Shown here one piece after another: positions 8,223 through 17,490 of a stretch of DNA of 39,985 nucleotides. Below the pieces are notes generated by a model. The model had not been told where the DNA came from. It worked only from the letters and a program-made list of their open reading frames with translations, and did no database searches. A program made the position numbers and the translations under genes. Positions within the stretch are counted from its first letter, which is position 1. Each line of letters begins with the position of its first letter. The stretch spans positions 1 through 39,985 of the forward strand of contig JAEDJV010000007.1 of the NCBI GenBank assembly GCA_016296165.1. Reading direction: 5' to 3'. This stretch comes from Oscillospiraceae bacterium (GTDB lineage: Bacteria; Bacillota; Clostridia; Oscillospirales; Ruminococcaceae).

Positions 8223-9809
8223 ATGAGTACAGCTATAACAATAGTTATTGCTATTCTTTCTCTCGCAGTTGGTGCTGGTGTTTCAGGATATGTCTTCTTC
8301 AAAAAAGGCATTGCATACAGACAGCAGCAGGCTGAAGCAACAATTGGTTCAGCTGAGCAGGAAGCGGAGAGAATCAAAAAAGAAGCAGGCAAATTAATCG
8401 AAAGTGCTAAAGTTGAATGTGAAAACCGTAAAAAATCAGCACTTGTCGAAGCAAAAGATGAGATTTACAAAATTAAGTCTGAAGCAGATAAAGAGATCAA
8501 GGAAAGACGAAATGAGATATCACGTCAGGAAAGACGAATTCAGCAGAAAGAGGAAAACCTTGACAAGAAGAACGATAATCTTGAAAAGAAAGAAGAAATT
8601 CTTCAGAACAAGATAAAAGCTGCAGATGAAAAGCTTGCTGAAGCTGAATCAATTAAAAAGAGTCAGATGGATATCCTCGAAAAGATCTCTGAATTCACAA
8701 GAGAACAGGCTAAGGATTACATCATATCGCAGCTTGAAACCGAACTCGTTCATGAAAAGGCACTTAAGATTTCTGCTTATGAACAGCAAATTAAGGATGC
8801 ATGTGACGAAAAAGCAAGAAACTATATTTCTCTCGCAATCGCCAAATGCGCCGCTGATCAGGTTTCAGAGTCATCCATCTCAGTCGTTGCACTTCCTAAT
8901 GATGAGATGAAGGGACGCATAATCGGACGTGAAGGACGAAATATCCGAACACTCGAAACACTTACAGGTGTAGACCTCATTATTGACGATACCCCAGAGG
9001 CTATAACACTTTCATGTTTTGATCAGGTTCGTCGTGAAGTGGCAAGAATTGCTCTTGAAAAACTCATTGCTGACGGACGTATTCATCCTACAAGGATCGA
9101 AGAAATGGTTGATAAGGCCCGCCGCGAGGTTGAGCACAAGATCAAGCAGGAAGGTGAACGAGCTATACTTGAAACAAACGTTCACAATATTAACCATGAA
9201 CTTGTAAAACTTATCGGTCGTCTCCGATTCCGTACAAGCTACCGTCAGAACGTTCTCAATCACTCCATAGAAGTTGCCCAGTTGTCCGGCATACTTGCTT
9301 CAGAACTGGGAGTGGACGCAAACATTGCAAGACGCGCAGGACTTCTCCATGATATTGGTAAAGCCCTTACATCAGAAATTGAAGGTTCACATGTTCAGAT
9401 TGGCGTGGATGTGTGTAAAAAATACAAAGAAAGCGCTGAGGTTATCCACGCTGTAGAAGCACACCACAATGACGTTGAACCTCAGACAGTAATTGCGTGC
9501 ATTGTACAGGCAGCTGACGCAATCTCTGCAGCAAGACCTGCTGCAAGATGTGAAAACTATGAAAGCTATATTAAGCGTCTTGAAAAACTCGAAGAGATAT
9601 GTTCTTCATACGAAGGAGTTGAAAAATGCTTTGCCGTTCAGGCTGGACGAGAAGTCAGAATTATGGTACTTCCGGAAATCATCAATGATGAGAAGATGGT
9701 CCTCGTTGCAAGAGATATCGTTAAACGCATTGAAGACGAAATGGAATATCCGGGACAGATCAAGGTTCATCTCATTCGTGAAAGCAGAACAATCGAATAC
9801 GCAAAATAA
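8223..9809 (+). CDS. rny: Ribonuclease Y
   Basis: A membrane-anchored endoribonuclease that starts mRNA decay in many Gram-positive bacteria. The 528 residues have the standard layout. An N-terminal membrane segment (about 4-25) is followed by a long charged coiled coil (about 35-200). Next is a KH RNA-binding domain with GRIIGREGRNIR (about 230-242), and then an HD domain with the catalytic pair in LLHDIGKA (H376, D377). The C-terminus IKVHLIRESRTIEYAK is typical of the family. It stands alone between its own promoter and a hairpin terminator. Confidence 0.97.
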   Translation: MSTAITIVIAILSLAVGAGVSGYVFFKKGIAYRQQQAEATIGSAEQEAERIKKEAGKLIESAKVECENRKKSALVEAKDEIYKIKSEADKEIKERRNEISRQERRIQQKEENLDKKNDNLEKKEEILQNKIKAADEKLAEAESIKKSQMDILEKISEFTREQAKDYIISQLETELVHEKALKISAYEQQIKDACDEKARNYISLAIAKCAADQVSESSISVVALPNDEMKGRIIGREGRNIRTLETLTGVDLIIDDTPEAITLSCFDQVRREVARIALEKLIADGRIHPTRIEEMVDKARREVEHKIKQEGERAILETNVHNINHELVKLIGRLRFRTSYRQNVLNHSIEVAQLSGILASELGVDANIARRAGLLHDIGKALTSEIEGSHVQIGVDVCKKYKESAEVIHAVEAHHNDVEPQTVIACIVQAADAISAARPAARCENYESYIKRLEKLEEICSSYEGVEKCFAVQAGREVRIMVLPEIINDEKMVLVARDIVKRIEDEMEYPGQIKVHLIRESRTIEYAK

Positions 9810-9817
9810 TCCTGTAC

Positions 9818-9856
9818 TTTACCCTACTCCAGTTCGAGTAGGGTAAATCTGTTTTA
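9818..9856 (+). terminator. Intrinsic terminator after rny
   Basis: A 12-base perfect stem TTTACCCTACTC (9818-9829) / GAGTAGGGTAAA (9836-9847) with a six-base loop is followed by TCTGTTTT. The T-run is short, so some read-through into the next gene is possible. Confidence 0.75.
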
Positions 9857-9881
9857 AAACAAATTCGAAAGGAAAATCTAT

Positions 9882-11315
9882 ATGTCAGAAAAAGCTTCAA
9901 AATCACATAAGACTATTTTTGGGACAACCGAAAAATCAAACTTTATCCTTAATATGACAAATGAACAGTTTAACAAATTCGCCTCAATCTCATTTTCAAT
10001 AGGTTTCATACTGATTTTTATTTTTTCAGCAATAGCTGAGATTCTTTCACATCAGGAAATATCAGAAAAAAATTACGACTGGAGAATACTTCCTTCTATA
10101 CCTCTTGCTGTCACAGGGTTAATAGGAATAAGCGTTTTTATAATAGCACTTATCAAACAGACTCTTGGCAAAAAACAGATTATCGCCTCAATACTGGTAC
10201 TGCTCCTGACTGTCTTTATGTACATATCCTACATCAATGCTGTTACCGCATCTTCTGATTACTCTGCATTCTTAGGAAACAGATATGGCAGATACGAAGG
10301 TTTCATGGTTCTTCTCTGCTACCTGTTCATATTTCTCGGAAGTATGTCAATAAATAAAAGCGGTACTGTAAACAGTATTTTCAAGGTTTTTACAGTCATA
10401 ATGGCGATTGAATGTATATGGGCTGTGCTCCAGTTCATACCTTCTTTTCCAAACAGATATTACCGCATACCTTATCTTCTGAAAAATCCGGTTCTTCCAA
10501 GCGGTACTGCAGGAAGTCCTGTTTTTCTTGCAACTCTGCTTTCAATAGGCCTTGCCATATCCGTATACGGAGCTTTGTATTCTGAAAAATCAAGATTTTC
10601 CGTATTATATTCAATTGCTATATTACCTGTTTCGTTTTTCCTGGTAAAGACCCAGTGTATAATAGGTTTTGTAAGTGCAGCTATAATAGTTGTATTCGTC
10701 CTTGTGACTTTTACCAGAAACAAAAATAAAAAAAAGCTAAGTTCCACACCTGTTATAATGATGTTTACAGGTATAATTGCAGCCGCTGCATTCATTTTTA
10801 TTAAGGGATTTAATATACTTGATGGTGAAATAATATGGCATGACGGCTGCGGAAGACTTGGAGCATTCGGCCAGTACACTTCAACTCTGGAAAACAGTTT
10901 CGATATACATAACCCTGTTGAAACATATTCATTCATGTGGACAAAAGCTATTGAATATATAAAACAATTCCCTGTCACCGGTATAGGTCCGGATGCTTTC
11001 CTCATTCCTCAAAGCAGAATCGCTATTAATAGAACTGCTCTTTCTTTTGACCGTCCATATAATGAATATCTCTACTATGCTGCAACACTTGGTATCCCTG
11101 CCGCTGTTTCATTTGCATCATTACTTATTTATTCAGCTGTAAACGGGATAAAATCATTTTTCTCAAACAAAAACTGGATTTCATATGCTGCTTTGACTTC
11201 TGCTGTAACCTATATTGTTACAAGTGTAATTACAAACTCTACAGCGACAGTTACTCCTTTCGTATGGTTTCTGCTTGGAATATGCTGCTGCACATTCACA
11301 ACCGAAAAGGAATAA
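9882..11315 (+). CDS. O-antigen-ligase/polymerase-like membrane protein
   Basis: A 477-residue integral membrane protein with about ten to twelve hydrophobic segments from residue 30 onward. The C-terminal loop GIGPDAF...DRPYNEYLYYAATLGIPAAV fits the Wzy_C / O-antigen ligase pattern, in which a His/Tyr-Asn-x-Tyr/Leu motif precedes a membrane helix. Such proteins polymerise or transfer glycans on lipid carriers at the outer face of the cytoplasmic membrane. No glycosyltransferases or sugar-nucleotide genes flank it on this side, so the substrate cannot be guessed. GAAAGGAAAA precedes the ATG by 7 bases. Confidence 0.8.
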   Translation: MSEKASKSHKTIFGTTEKSNFILNMTNEQFNKFASISFSIGFILIFIFSAIAEILSHQEISEKNYDWRILPSIPLAVTGLIGISVFIIALIKQTLGKKQIIASILVLLLTVFMYISYINAVTASSDYSAFLGNRYGRYEGFMVLLCYLFIFLGSMSINKSGTVNSIFKVFTVIMAIECIWAVLQFIPSFPNRYYRIPYLLKNPVLPSGTAGSPVFLATLLSIGLAISVYGALYSEKSRFSVLYSIAILPVSFFLVKTQCIIGFVSAAIIVVFVLVTFTRNKNKKKLSSTPVIMMFTGIIAAAAFIFIKGFNILDGEIIWHDGCGRLGAFGQYTSTLENSFDIHNPVETYSFMWTKAIEYIKQFPVTGIGPDAFLIPQSRIAINRTALSFDRPYNEYLYYAATLGIPAAVSFASLLIYSAVNGIKSFFSNKNWISYAALTSAVTYIVTSVITNSTATVTPFVWFLLGICCCTFTTEKE

Positions 11316-11366
11316 AAACTTTTATATCAAACAAGCTATAAGCACAGTTTTTATATACTGTTACCG

Positions 11367-11395
11367 TTGATTTTTGTTTAACTTTATGATATAAT
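11367..11395 (+). promoter_or_regulatory. Promoter of the receiver/histidine-kinase operon
   Basis: TTGATT (11367-11372), a 17-base spacer and a perfect TATAAT (11390-11395), ending 53 bases before the preferred ATG at 11449. Confidence 0.7.
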
Positions 11396-11448
11396 ATTAT
11401 TTGTTAAACACTATTCGTCATTCGGGCGTAAATAAGGGGGATTTTTTC

Positions 11449-12396
11449 ATGAAGTTTCGAATACTCATTCATTCAAGACACGCATCGGTTATAAGTGATT
11501 TTTTCAGACAAACAGCTAATTATTTTGACTGTCTGAGCACATCAGAGTGTCTTGATGATATAGCTAATCATTTCAAACTTTTCAGACCGGAAGCCTACAT
11601 ATGCTTCTGTGAAGGTGCAGTATGCGGGCCCATAATAACACAGATGCGAGCACTAAGAAGCAGCCATGCTTTCAGCTCTGTTCCGATAATAGTTATAGGA
11701 GATGAAACGGCATGCAACATGCTTGAGAGACTTCCGCAAAAACCGGATCTTATAATCAGGACACCGGTTTCCCCGGAAAAGATGATTTCTGATATAGTTA
11801 ATTTAATCAGGAACAGGCAGACCTCATCTGCACCATCGCAGCAAACCATTCCTCTAAAACCTGCTCCGAAGCCAATACCTGTAACTCCGGTCAGGCCGGT
11901 TCAACCAGTTCAGCAGACTCCTCCTGAAGTCAAAACAGAAGAAACAAATCAGACTGAACCTGCAAAAGAACCGGAAAAGCCTGCAGTATCCCAGACCAAG
12001 AGTCAGGCAGTAATCGATAAAGTTCCTAAAAACAACAAAAACACAATACTTGTTATTGATGATGACCGCAGTATCCTTCGGCTTATAAAAAGCGCTGCCG
12101 GAGAAACATTTAATGTAACAACCATGCTTAATGGTGATCTTCTCGACAAATTTTTTGAAAACAGAACCGTTGACCTGATACTCCTCGACTATGAAATGCC
12201 GGGAGAAAACGGTCCGGATGTATTCAAAAGACTTCGTGCAATGCCTAATGTTCAGGATACACCAATAGTTTTTCTCACCGGTGTTTCAGACAGAAAAAAA
12301 ATACAGGAAGTTTTGTCTCTCAAACCTCAGGGGTATGTCCTTAAACCTATCAATATGGACAAACTTTTCTCTACAATATATGGATTATTAAGATGA
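11449..12396 (+). CDS. Double-receiver response regulator (one degenerate, one intact receiver)
   Basis: A 315-residue protein. The C-terminal 120 residues are a full receiver domain: acidic patch D204-D206 in VIDDD, phospho-acceptor D247 in LLDYEMPG, Thr in FLTGV and Lys in VLKPI. There is no DNA-binding or enzymatic output domain. The N-terminal 120 residues look like a second receiver fold (MKFRILIHSRHASVISDFF, PIIVIGDE, IRTPVSPEKM), but the Asp position is not acidic, so it should not be phosphorylated. A Pro/Gln/Glu-rich linker joins the two. I chose ATG 11449, 6-7 bases after AAGGGGG; a TTG at 11401 in the same frame lies almost on the -10 element. The histidine kinase gene follows 21 bases later, so this is its probable partner or a phosphate sink. 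Confidence 0.88.
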   Translation: MKFRILIHSRHASVISDFFRQTANYFDCLSTSECLDDIANHFKLFRPEAYICFCEGAVCGPIITQMRALRSSHAFSSVPIIVIGDETACNMLERLPQKPDLIIRTPVSPEKMISDIVNLIRNRQTSSAPSQQTIPLKPAPKPIPVTPVRPVQPVQQTPPEVKTEETNQTEPAKEPEKPAVSQTKSQAVIDKVPKNNKNTILVIDDDRSILRLIKSAAGETFNVTTMLNGDLLDKFFENRTVDLILLDYEMPGENGPDVFKRLRAMPNVQDTPIVFLTGVSDRKKIQEVLSLKPQGYVLKPINMDKLFSTIYGLLR

Positions 12397-12417
12397 TAAC
12401 GGAAGGGGATTATTTAA

Positions 12418-15309
12418 ATGGATGAAGAAATGTATCTTACTGACCTTATAGAAGTTGATATATTGCAAAAGATTCAGGATTCATTTTCTGAAATGTCAGG
12501 AATGGCTGCAGTTATTACTGATGACTGCGGCATTTCCGTAACCAATGGCTCGAATTTTACTGACTTCTGCGCCAGCTTAACCAGAATCTCATCTGAAGGC
12601 AGAAGCAGATGCGAAAACTGTGACAAATGCGGTGCCGAGATGGCAATGCAAAACGGAAAAGCATGCCCTTATTTCTGTCATGCCGGACTGATCGAATTCG
12701 CAGCACCTATTACTGCAAACGGCAGAATGGTCGGAAGTTTCGTTGGCGGTCAGGTTCTTTCAGAAGCCCCTGATCTTGATAAATTTTCTGAAACAGCAGT
12801 CGAGCTCGGCATTGATCCTGAAGACTATACACATGCTGTAAAAAAAGTTAAAATTCTTAGCCAGGAGCAAATAGATAAAGCCGCCAAGGTTCTTAATACC
12901 ATGGCGGAAATTCTCTCAACAATTGCCGGAAACAGCTACAACATGCATGTGAACAATGCAGAAATTGAAAAAAGTGCAAAGCTCAAATCAGACTTTCTTG
13001 CAAACATGAGTCATGAAATAAGAACACCTATGAACGCTGTTCTTGGTATGGCTGAAATGGCCCTTCGAGAGGAAATGACTCCAACCGCACGAGATTATCT
13101 GCATCAGATACGTGCATCAGGCAAAAATCTCCTGACTATTATAAACGATATTCTTGACTTCTCAAAGATTGAATCAGGTAAGATGGAAATTATAGAAGTC
13201 CCTTACGAACCTCTCTCAATGATTAACGATATTTCAAGTATGATTAACAGTCGTATAGGTGACAAAAATATTGAATTTACCGTTGATGCACCACCTGATA
13301 TTCCCCACAAACTTTTCGGTGACAATATACGAATTCAGCAGATTATTATCAATCTCCTTACTAACGCTATAAAATTTACTAAACAGGGTCAGGTTCAGCT
13401 CAAGTTAAAATGCAAGAAAAAAGATGATGACAATATTATTCTCAAAGTTTTTGTAAGTGATACCGGAAGCGGCATCAAGGAAGAAAATCTGGGAAAAATT
13501 TTCGAATCTTTCCAGCAGGTTGACAGTAAACGAAACAGAAATATCGAAGGAACCGGCCTTGGGCTTGCCATCACACAGCAGCTGCTTGCACTCATGGGTG
13601 GATTTATCGACGTTGAAAGTGAATACAATGTAGGAAGTGTATTTGCAATACTTATTCCTCAGAAAATTGTCAGCCATGAGTCTTCTGTCCCAAAAGCAGA
13701 CAAACCGCTTTCAGCAGCTGTTATTGTTCAAAATATGTATGTGTGCGCGCAGCTTGTAAAAGATCTTTCCCGTCTTAACACAACATACCTTGTAATGCAA
13801 AAAGAAAATTACGTTGATGCACTGGATTTTGACTTCCTTTTTGTCGAAGAAAATCTCTTTACAAAAGAAATGCAGGAATTTGTAACACAGAATCCAAAAC
13901 TTCAGTGTATAGTAATTGAAAATAGAAAGAGTCTGAAACGTTTCAACGTTGTAAATATACGTACAATAAGAAAGCCAATATACGTACTTTCGCTTTACTC
14001 CATTATGGGTATCGGAGAAGACTATGCTGCATTCTCTGACTTCGAGGGTGATGACTTTCCGTTTACTGCGCCTGATGCAAATATTCTTATCGTTGATGAC
14101 AACACAATCAACCTTACTGTAGCTGAAGGTCTTCTTGAACCGCTTAATATGAAGATTGATACAGCAACTGGTGCAAAAGATGCTATAAGCAAGATAAAGA
14201 AAAATAATTACGATCTTATCTTCATGGATCATATGATGCCGGAAATAGACGGCGTCGAAGCCACACATATGATAAGAACTACCTTCCCTGATTACGAAGA
14301 TACCCCTATTATTGCACTTACTGCGAATGCCGTGGCAAATGCAAAGGAAATGTTCCTGAGTGAAGGTATGAACGACTTTGTAGCAAAGCCTATAGAGATA
14401 AAAGACATTGTTTCAAAACTCAAAAAATGGCTGCCTCATGAAAAAATAATTGCAGTTGAATCTCAAACCGATGAAGTTACTGAAGATATTCCAATAAACG
14501 GTCCGTTCTTCAAAGAAGTGGAAGTTGAAGATGTAAATTATCAGCCAGTCGATGAACCAGACATAACTCCGGAGGAACCTGTTAAACAACCAGAAATAAA
14601 TCATAGCGTTATCTATAATTCAATACCTCATCCTTCTGAATTAAACTCCGCAAGTTCCCATGTAGAATCAGCTCCGGCTCCGACTCCAGCTCCGGCTCCG
14701 GCTCCGGCCGCAAAAAAAGGTCCACTTGAAATAGAAGGACTTAATGTAAAACTTGCACTTTCTCTGCTTGGAACCGAAAAACTATTCATGACAGTTCTTA
14801 AACAGTACTTCTGTTCTATAGAACAAAAAGCAAGATCAATTGAAAATCACTACAACAACGAAGACTGGAAAAACTACACTATAGAAGTCCATGCTCTCAA
14901 GAGTACATCAAAACAGATTGGAGCAGAACATGTTTCGGTTGTTGCTGCTGAAATGGAACGTGCCGGTAACGAAGGAAACATAGAACTTATTCGTCAGCAG
15001 ACAGCACCTATGCTTGAAGAATACCGAAGCTACAAAGCCTCTCTGAGATACCTGTTCCCTGATGTACCGAACGATGATGAAGAAAAAGAAGCTGACTTCT
15101 CTCAGATAGCTGAAATGCTTGACAAACTTTCTGAAGCAATAGAAAACTTTGATTCTCTCCAGATGGATGAAATAGTTGATGAACTTGGCAAATATAAGCT
15201 TAGCGGTGATCATGAAAAATATTTTACAGATCTCAAAGAAGCTGTTTCATCATCTGACCTCGATACATGTTCTTCTGTGATTGCATCGTGGAAAACAATT
15301 CTCAATTAA
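12418..15309 (+). CDS. Hybrid sensor histidine kinase with PocR sensor and Hpt domain
   Basis: A 963-residue soluble phosphorelay protein. Residues about 10-170 are a PocR-type ligand-binding domain with its Cys cluster (RCENCDKCG, ACPYFCHAGL); family members sense small molecules. HisKA follows with H199 in MSHEIRTPMN. HATPase_c has an N-box (IINLLTNAIKFT) and G-boxes (DTGSGI, GTGLGLAI). Residues about 440-540 look like a degenerate receiver. An intact receiver (IVDDN; D604 in FMDHMMPEIDG) and, after a Pro/Ala-rich linker, an Hpt domain (H825 in VHALKSTSKQIGA) complete the relay. No membrane segment is visible. GGAAGGGG precedes the ATG. It probably passes phosphate to the response regulator encoded directly upstream. 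A hairpin terminator follows the stop. Confidence 0.95.
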   Translation: MDEEMYLTDLIEVDILQKIQDSFSEMSGMAAVITDDCGISVTNGSNFTDFCASLTRISSEGRSRCENCDKCGAEMAMQNGKACPYFCHAGLIEFAAPITANGRMVGSFVGGQVLSEAPDLDKFSETAVELGIDPEDYTHAVKKVKILSQEQIDKAAKVLNTMAEILSTIAGNSYNMHVNNAEIEKSAKLKSDFLANMSHEIRTPMNAVLGMAEMALREEMTPTARDYLHQIRASGKNLLTIINDILDFSKIESGKMEIIEVPYEPLSMINDISSMINSRIGDKNIEFTVDAPPDIPHKLFGDNIRIQQIIINLLTNAIKFTKQGQVQLKLKCKKKDDDNIILKVFVSDTGSGIKEENLGKIFESFQQVDSKRNRNIEGTGLGLAITQQLLALMGGFIDVESEYNVGSVFAILIPQKIVSHESSVPKADKPLSAAVIVQNMYVCAQLVKDLSRLNTTYLVMQKENYVDALDFDFLFVEENLFTKEMQEFVTQNPKLQCIVIENRKSLKRFNVVNIRTIRKPIYVLSLYSIMGIGEDYAAFSDFEGDDFPFTAPDANILIVDDNTINLTVAEGLLEPLNMKIDTATGAKDAISKIKKNNYDLIFMDHMMPEIDGVEATHMIRTTFPDYEDTPIIALTANAVANAKEMFLSEGMNDFVAKPIEIKDIVSKLKKWLPHEKIIAVESQTDEVTEDIPINGPFFKEVEVEDVNYQPVDEPDITPEEPVKQPEINHSVIYNSIPHPSELNSASSHVESAPAPTPAPAPAPAAKKGPLEIEGLNVKLALSLLGTEKLFMTVLKQYFCSIEQKARSIENHYNNEDWKNYTIEVHALKSTSKQIGAEHVSVVAAEMERAGNEGNIELIRQQTAPMLEEYRSYKASLRYLFPDVPNDDEEKEADFSQIAEMLDKLSEAIENFDSLQMDEIVDELGKYKLSGDHEKYFTDLKEAVSSSDLDTCSSVIASWKTILN

Positions 15310-15318
15310 ATTTTACAG

Positions 15319-15370
15319 AAAAAATCTCCTCAAAAAGATATTTTAAATCTTTTTGAGGAGATTTTTTTTA
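15319..15370. terminator. Bidirectional terminator between convergent genes
   Basis: A long perfect stem, AATCTCCTCAAAAAGAT / ATCTTTTTGAGGAGATT, is flanked by an A-run on the left and a T-run on the right. It serves the kinase operon (plus) and the epimerase-like gene (minus), whose stop codon lies in its edge. Confidence 0.88.
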
Positions 15371-16324
15371 TTTTGTATTTTCTATATTCCACTTAAAATT
15401 GCACAATTTTTTTGCTCTTGTTCCATCAAGAACATTATTGTTAAAGAAAGTGTCCATATCATTGTAACGGTAATTTGTCTTAATATCGTTTCTGTTTTTA
15501 AGTTTTCCGAGTTTGCTCTTCACCACGTCAATACCAACATTTCTCTGAAGTACCGGTCCGTATGTCTTACGTTCCCTTGCATATTTTATTATTTCTCTTG
15601 CTGAACATATATCATTGTCGGCAATATTGTAAAAACCTGTGTACTTCTTATCATCTGCGTACTTTACAAAGCACATGATAAATTCAACGAGGTTATGCAG
15701 ACAGCAAAACTGAAAACCATAGTCCCCCGAGTAATATACAAACAAACCGCCGGTATCCGGATCGAGAATCTTACTGAGAAGATTGTCTGAAAAATCACTT
15801 GTGTAAATAGGAGCAACCCTTAAAGCGGCACCAATAATGTTGTTGTCATTTTTTATTGATTCGGCAAGTTTTATCTCCGCTGCCCGTTTTAACCTGGCAT
15901 AATTTGATACAATCTTAAGTTTGTCTGTTTCTCTTATCGGCTCCCTCGTTTTAGGGAAATCATATACCTGACTCGTACTGATAAGAATAAGTTGTTTTAC
16001 TCCTGATGATACCGAAAGTGTATAAATATAATCATCATAAATCGCACTGTTCTTAATATCATCCTCGGTTATATTATCCCCTATATCGTTGTCAGCCGTA
16101 CATGCGCAATGTACCACAACTTCAATATTTTCACTTTTGAAAAGATTTTCAAAAACAGCTCTGTCTCTTGGTCCTGCCAGAACAAATCTGTAACCTTCTT
16201 TTCCTTCATTATAGTCATCGGGATGTACATCCGTACCTATAACTGTGTTTTCTCTTTTGAGAAGACCCGAACATATTTTTTTACCTACAAGTCCACACGC
16301 ACCCGTAATTAATATTTTAGCCAT
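15368..16324 (-). CDS. NAD-dependent epimerase/dehydratase family protein
   Basis: A 318-residue extended short-chain dehydrogenase. The Rossmann nucleotide-binding motif is GACGLVG near residue 8, the strand-2 Asp follows in VIGTD, and the catalytic Tyr-x-x-x-Lys is in NYARLKRAA. The Ser of the catalytic triad is in LISTSQVYD. This arrangement fits UDP-sugar epimerases and dehydratases, but the sugar substrate cannot be read from the sequence. The C-terminal region (FKWNIENTK end) is variable. I prefer ATG 16324 over an in-frame GTG at 16330, because GGAGGGG (16340-16334) is 9 bases from the ATG but only 3 from the GTG. It stands alone, divergent from the radical SAM gene. Confidence 0.88.
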   Translation of the reverse strand: MAKILITGACGLVGKKICSGLLKRENTVIGTDVHPDDYNEGKEGYRFVLAGPRDRAVFENLFKSENIEVVVHCACTADNDIGDNITEDDIKNSAIYDDYIYTLSVSSGVKQLILISTSQVYDFPKTREPIRETDKLKIVSNYARLKRAAEIKLAESIKNDNNIIGAALRVAPIYTSDFSDNLLSKILDPDTGGLFVYYSGDYGFQFCCLHNLVEFIMCFVKYADDKKYTGFYNIADNDICSAREIIKYARERKTYGPVLQRNVGIDVVKSKLGKLKNRNDIKTNYRYNDMDTFFNNNVLDGTRAKKLCNFKWNIENTK

Positions 16325-16380
16325 TCTCACATTCCCCTCCCTTGGTTATTGATATTCTTGTTGGTCTGGAGTATAATTAT

Positions 16381-16412
16381 AGTAAACATAAAACAGGCGC
16401 TTTATGTTTACT
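16381..16412. repeat. 12-base perfect inverted repeat between divergent genes
   Basis: AGTAAACATAAA (16381-16392) and TTTATGTTTACT (16401-16412) are perfect complements around an 8-base loop. A minus-strand TATAAT (16381-16376) touches one arm. Because both flanking genes point away, this is not a terminator position; an operator is more likely. The regulator is unknown. Confidence 0.7.
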
Positions 16413-16527
16413 GCAATTTAGTTGATAAAAAAATTTACTATTCAACTGTTATTATATCATACAGGAAAAACAAAATCAATATATTTGTAAAAAATAAAAT
16501 ATTATGCACAAAAAGAAAGGCTTGATT

Positions 16528-17472
16528 ATGAACAATTTTATAGCAAGATCCGGCGGAAAAAGATATCTTACTCAAAATGATTATCTAAGAAACAGATTTG
16601 GCGGAAAAGTAATAAAACTCTCACTAAATGCAGGCCTTTCCTGTCCGAATCGTGATGGTTCAAAAGGATTTGGAGGATGCACCTACTGTTCGTCTGAACT
16701 AAGCGGAGATTTTTCAGGAAATAAAAAGTTATCCATCACAGATCAAATGACAGAACAGATAACCCTCCTGTCTGAAAAATGGAAAAGTTCCATGTTTATT
16801 CCTTACTTTCAGGCTGGTTCAAACACCTACGGGGAAATCAGTAAACTTTCTGATATGTTCGAAGAAGCACTTTCATTTCCCGATACTGTAGGTCTTACCA
16901 TTGCAACCAGAGCTGACTGTATATCTGATGATATACTTGGGCTTCTGAAAAAGCTGTCAGACAAAACATATCTTACAGTTGAACTCGGTTTGCAGACAAT
17001 ACACGATATAACTGCTGAAAAAATAAACCGCTGTCATAAATATAATGAATTTCTTGAAACTTACTACAGACTGCAAAAATGTAAAATAAACACATGCATC
17101 CACATAATAAACGGTCTGCCGGGAGAAGATATCCCAATGATGATGCAAACGGCAGAAGAAGTAAGCAGAATTAAACCACACAGCTTAAAAATACATATGC
17201 TGCATATAATAAAAAATACCACTCTTGCCAGCGAATATAAAAATAATCCGTTTTACATTATGGAAAAGGAAGAATACATAAAATTAGTATGCGACCAGAT
17301 TGAAATAATGCATCCGGAAATAATAATAGAACGTGTGACCGGTGACGGCAGGAAGTCAGAATTAATTGCCCCACTATGGACATGTGATAAAAAATCTGTT
17401 ATAAACGGTATCGACAATGAATTCAGAAGACGTAATTCCTTTCAGGGAAAAAAATACAAGAGCAGTCTGTAA
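16528..17472 (+). CDS. YhcC-type radical SAM protein (TIGR01212 family)
   Basis: A 314-residue radical S-adenosylmethionine protein of the TIGR01212/YhcC group, whose exact reaction is unsettled (a tRNA-modification-type Elp3-related role has been suggested for relatives). The iron-sulfur cluster motif is C39-PNRDG-x6-C51-x2-C54, with the family hallmark LSCPNRDG...GGCTYC. Further family motifs are PYFQAGSNTY, TRADCI, ELGLQTIHD and GLPGED. AAGAAAGG lies 8 bases before ATG 16528; an upstream in-frame ATG at 16504 has no good ribosome site. The stop lies inside a terminator hairpin. The gene is single, with no tRNA gene or modification partner next to it. Confidence 0.92.
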   Translation: MNNFIARSGGKRYLTQNDYLRNRFGGKVIKLSLNAGLSCPNRDGSKGFGGCTYCSSELSGDFSGNKKLSITDQMTEQITLLSEKWKSSMFIPYFQAGSNTYGEISKLSDMFEEALSFPDTVGLTIATRADCISDDILGLLKKLSDKTYLTVELGLQTIHDITAEKINRCHKYNEFLETYYRLQKCKINTCIHIINGLPGEDIPMMMQTAEEVSRIKPHSLKIHMLHIIKNTTLASEYKNNPFYIMEKEEYIKLVCDQIEIMHPEIIIERVTGDGRKSELIAPLWTCDKKSVINGIDNEFRRRNSFQGKKYKSSL

Positions 17473-17490
17473 GGCTGCTCTTTCTTTGTT
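17458..17490 (+). terminator. Terminator overlapping the end of the radical SAM gene
   Basis: Stem AGAGCAG (from 17459) / CTGCTCT (to 17481) with the stop codon in the loop, followed by TTCTTTGTTTAG. It may also stop transcription arriving from the convergent lipoprotein gene. Confidence 0.65.

Noticed and set aside
13711..14268. 185-codon minus-strand frame inside the histidine kinase gene
   Set aside because: It overlaps the receiver region of a clearly conserved protein and has a Phe/Tyr/Lys-biased antisense composition.
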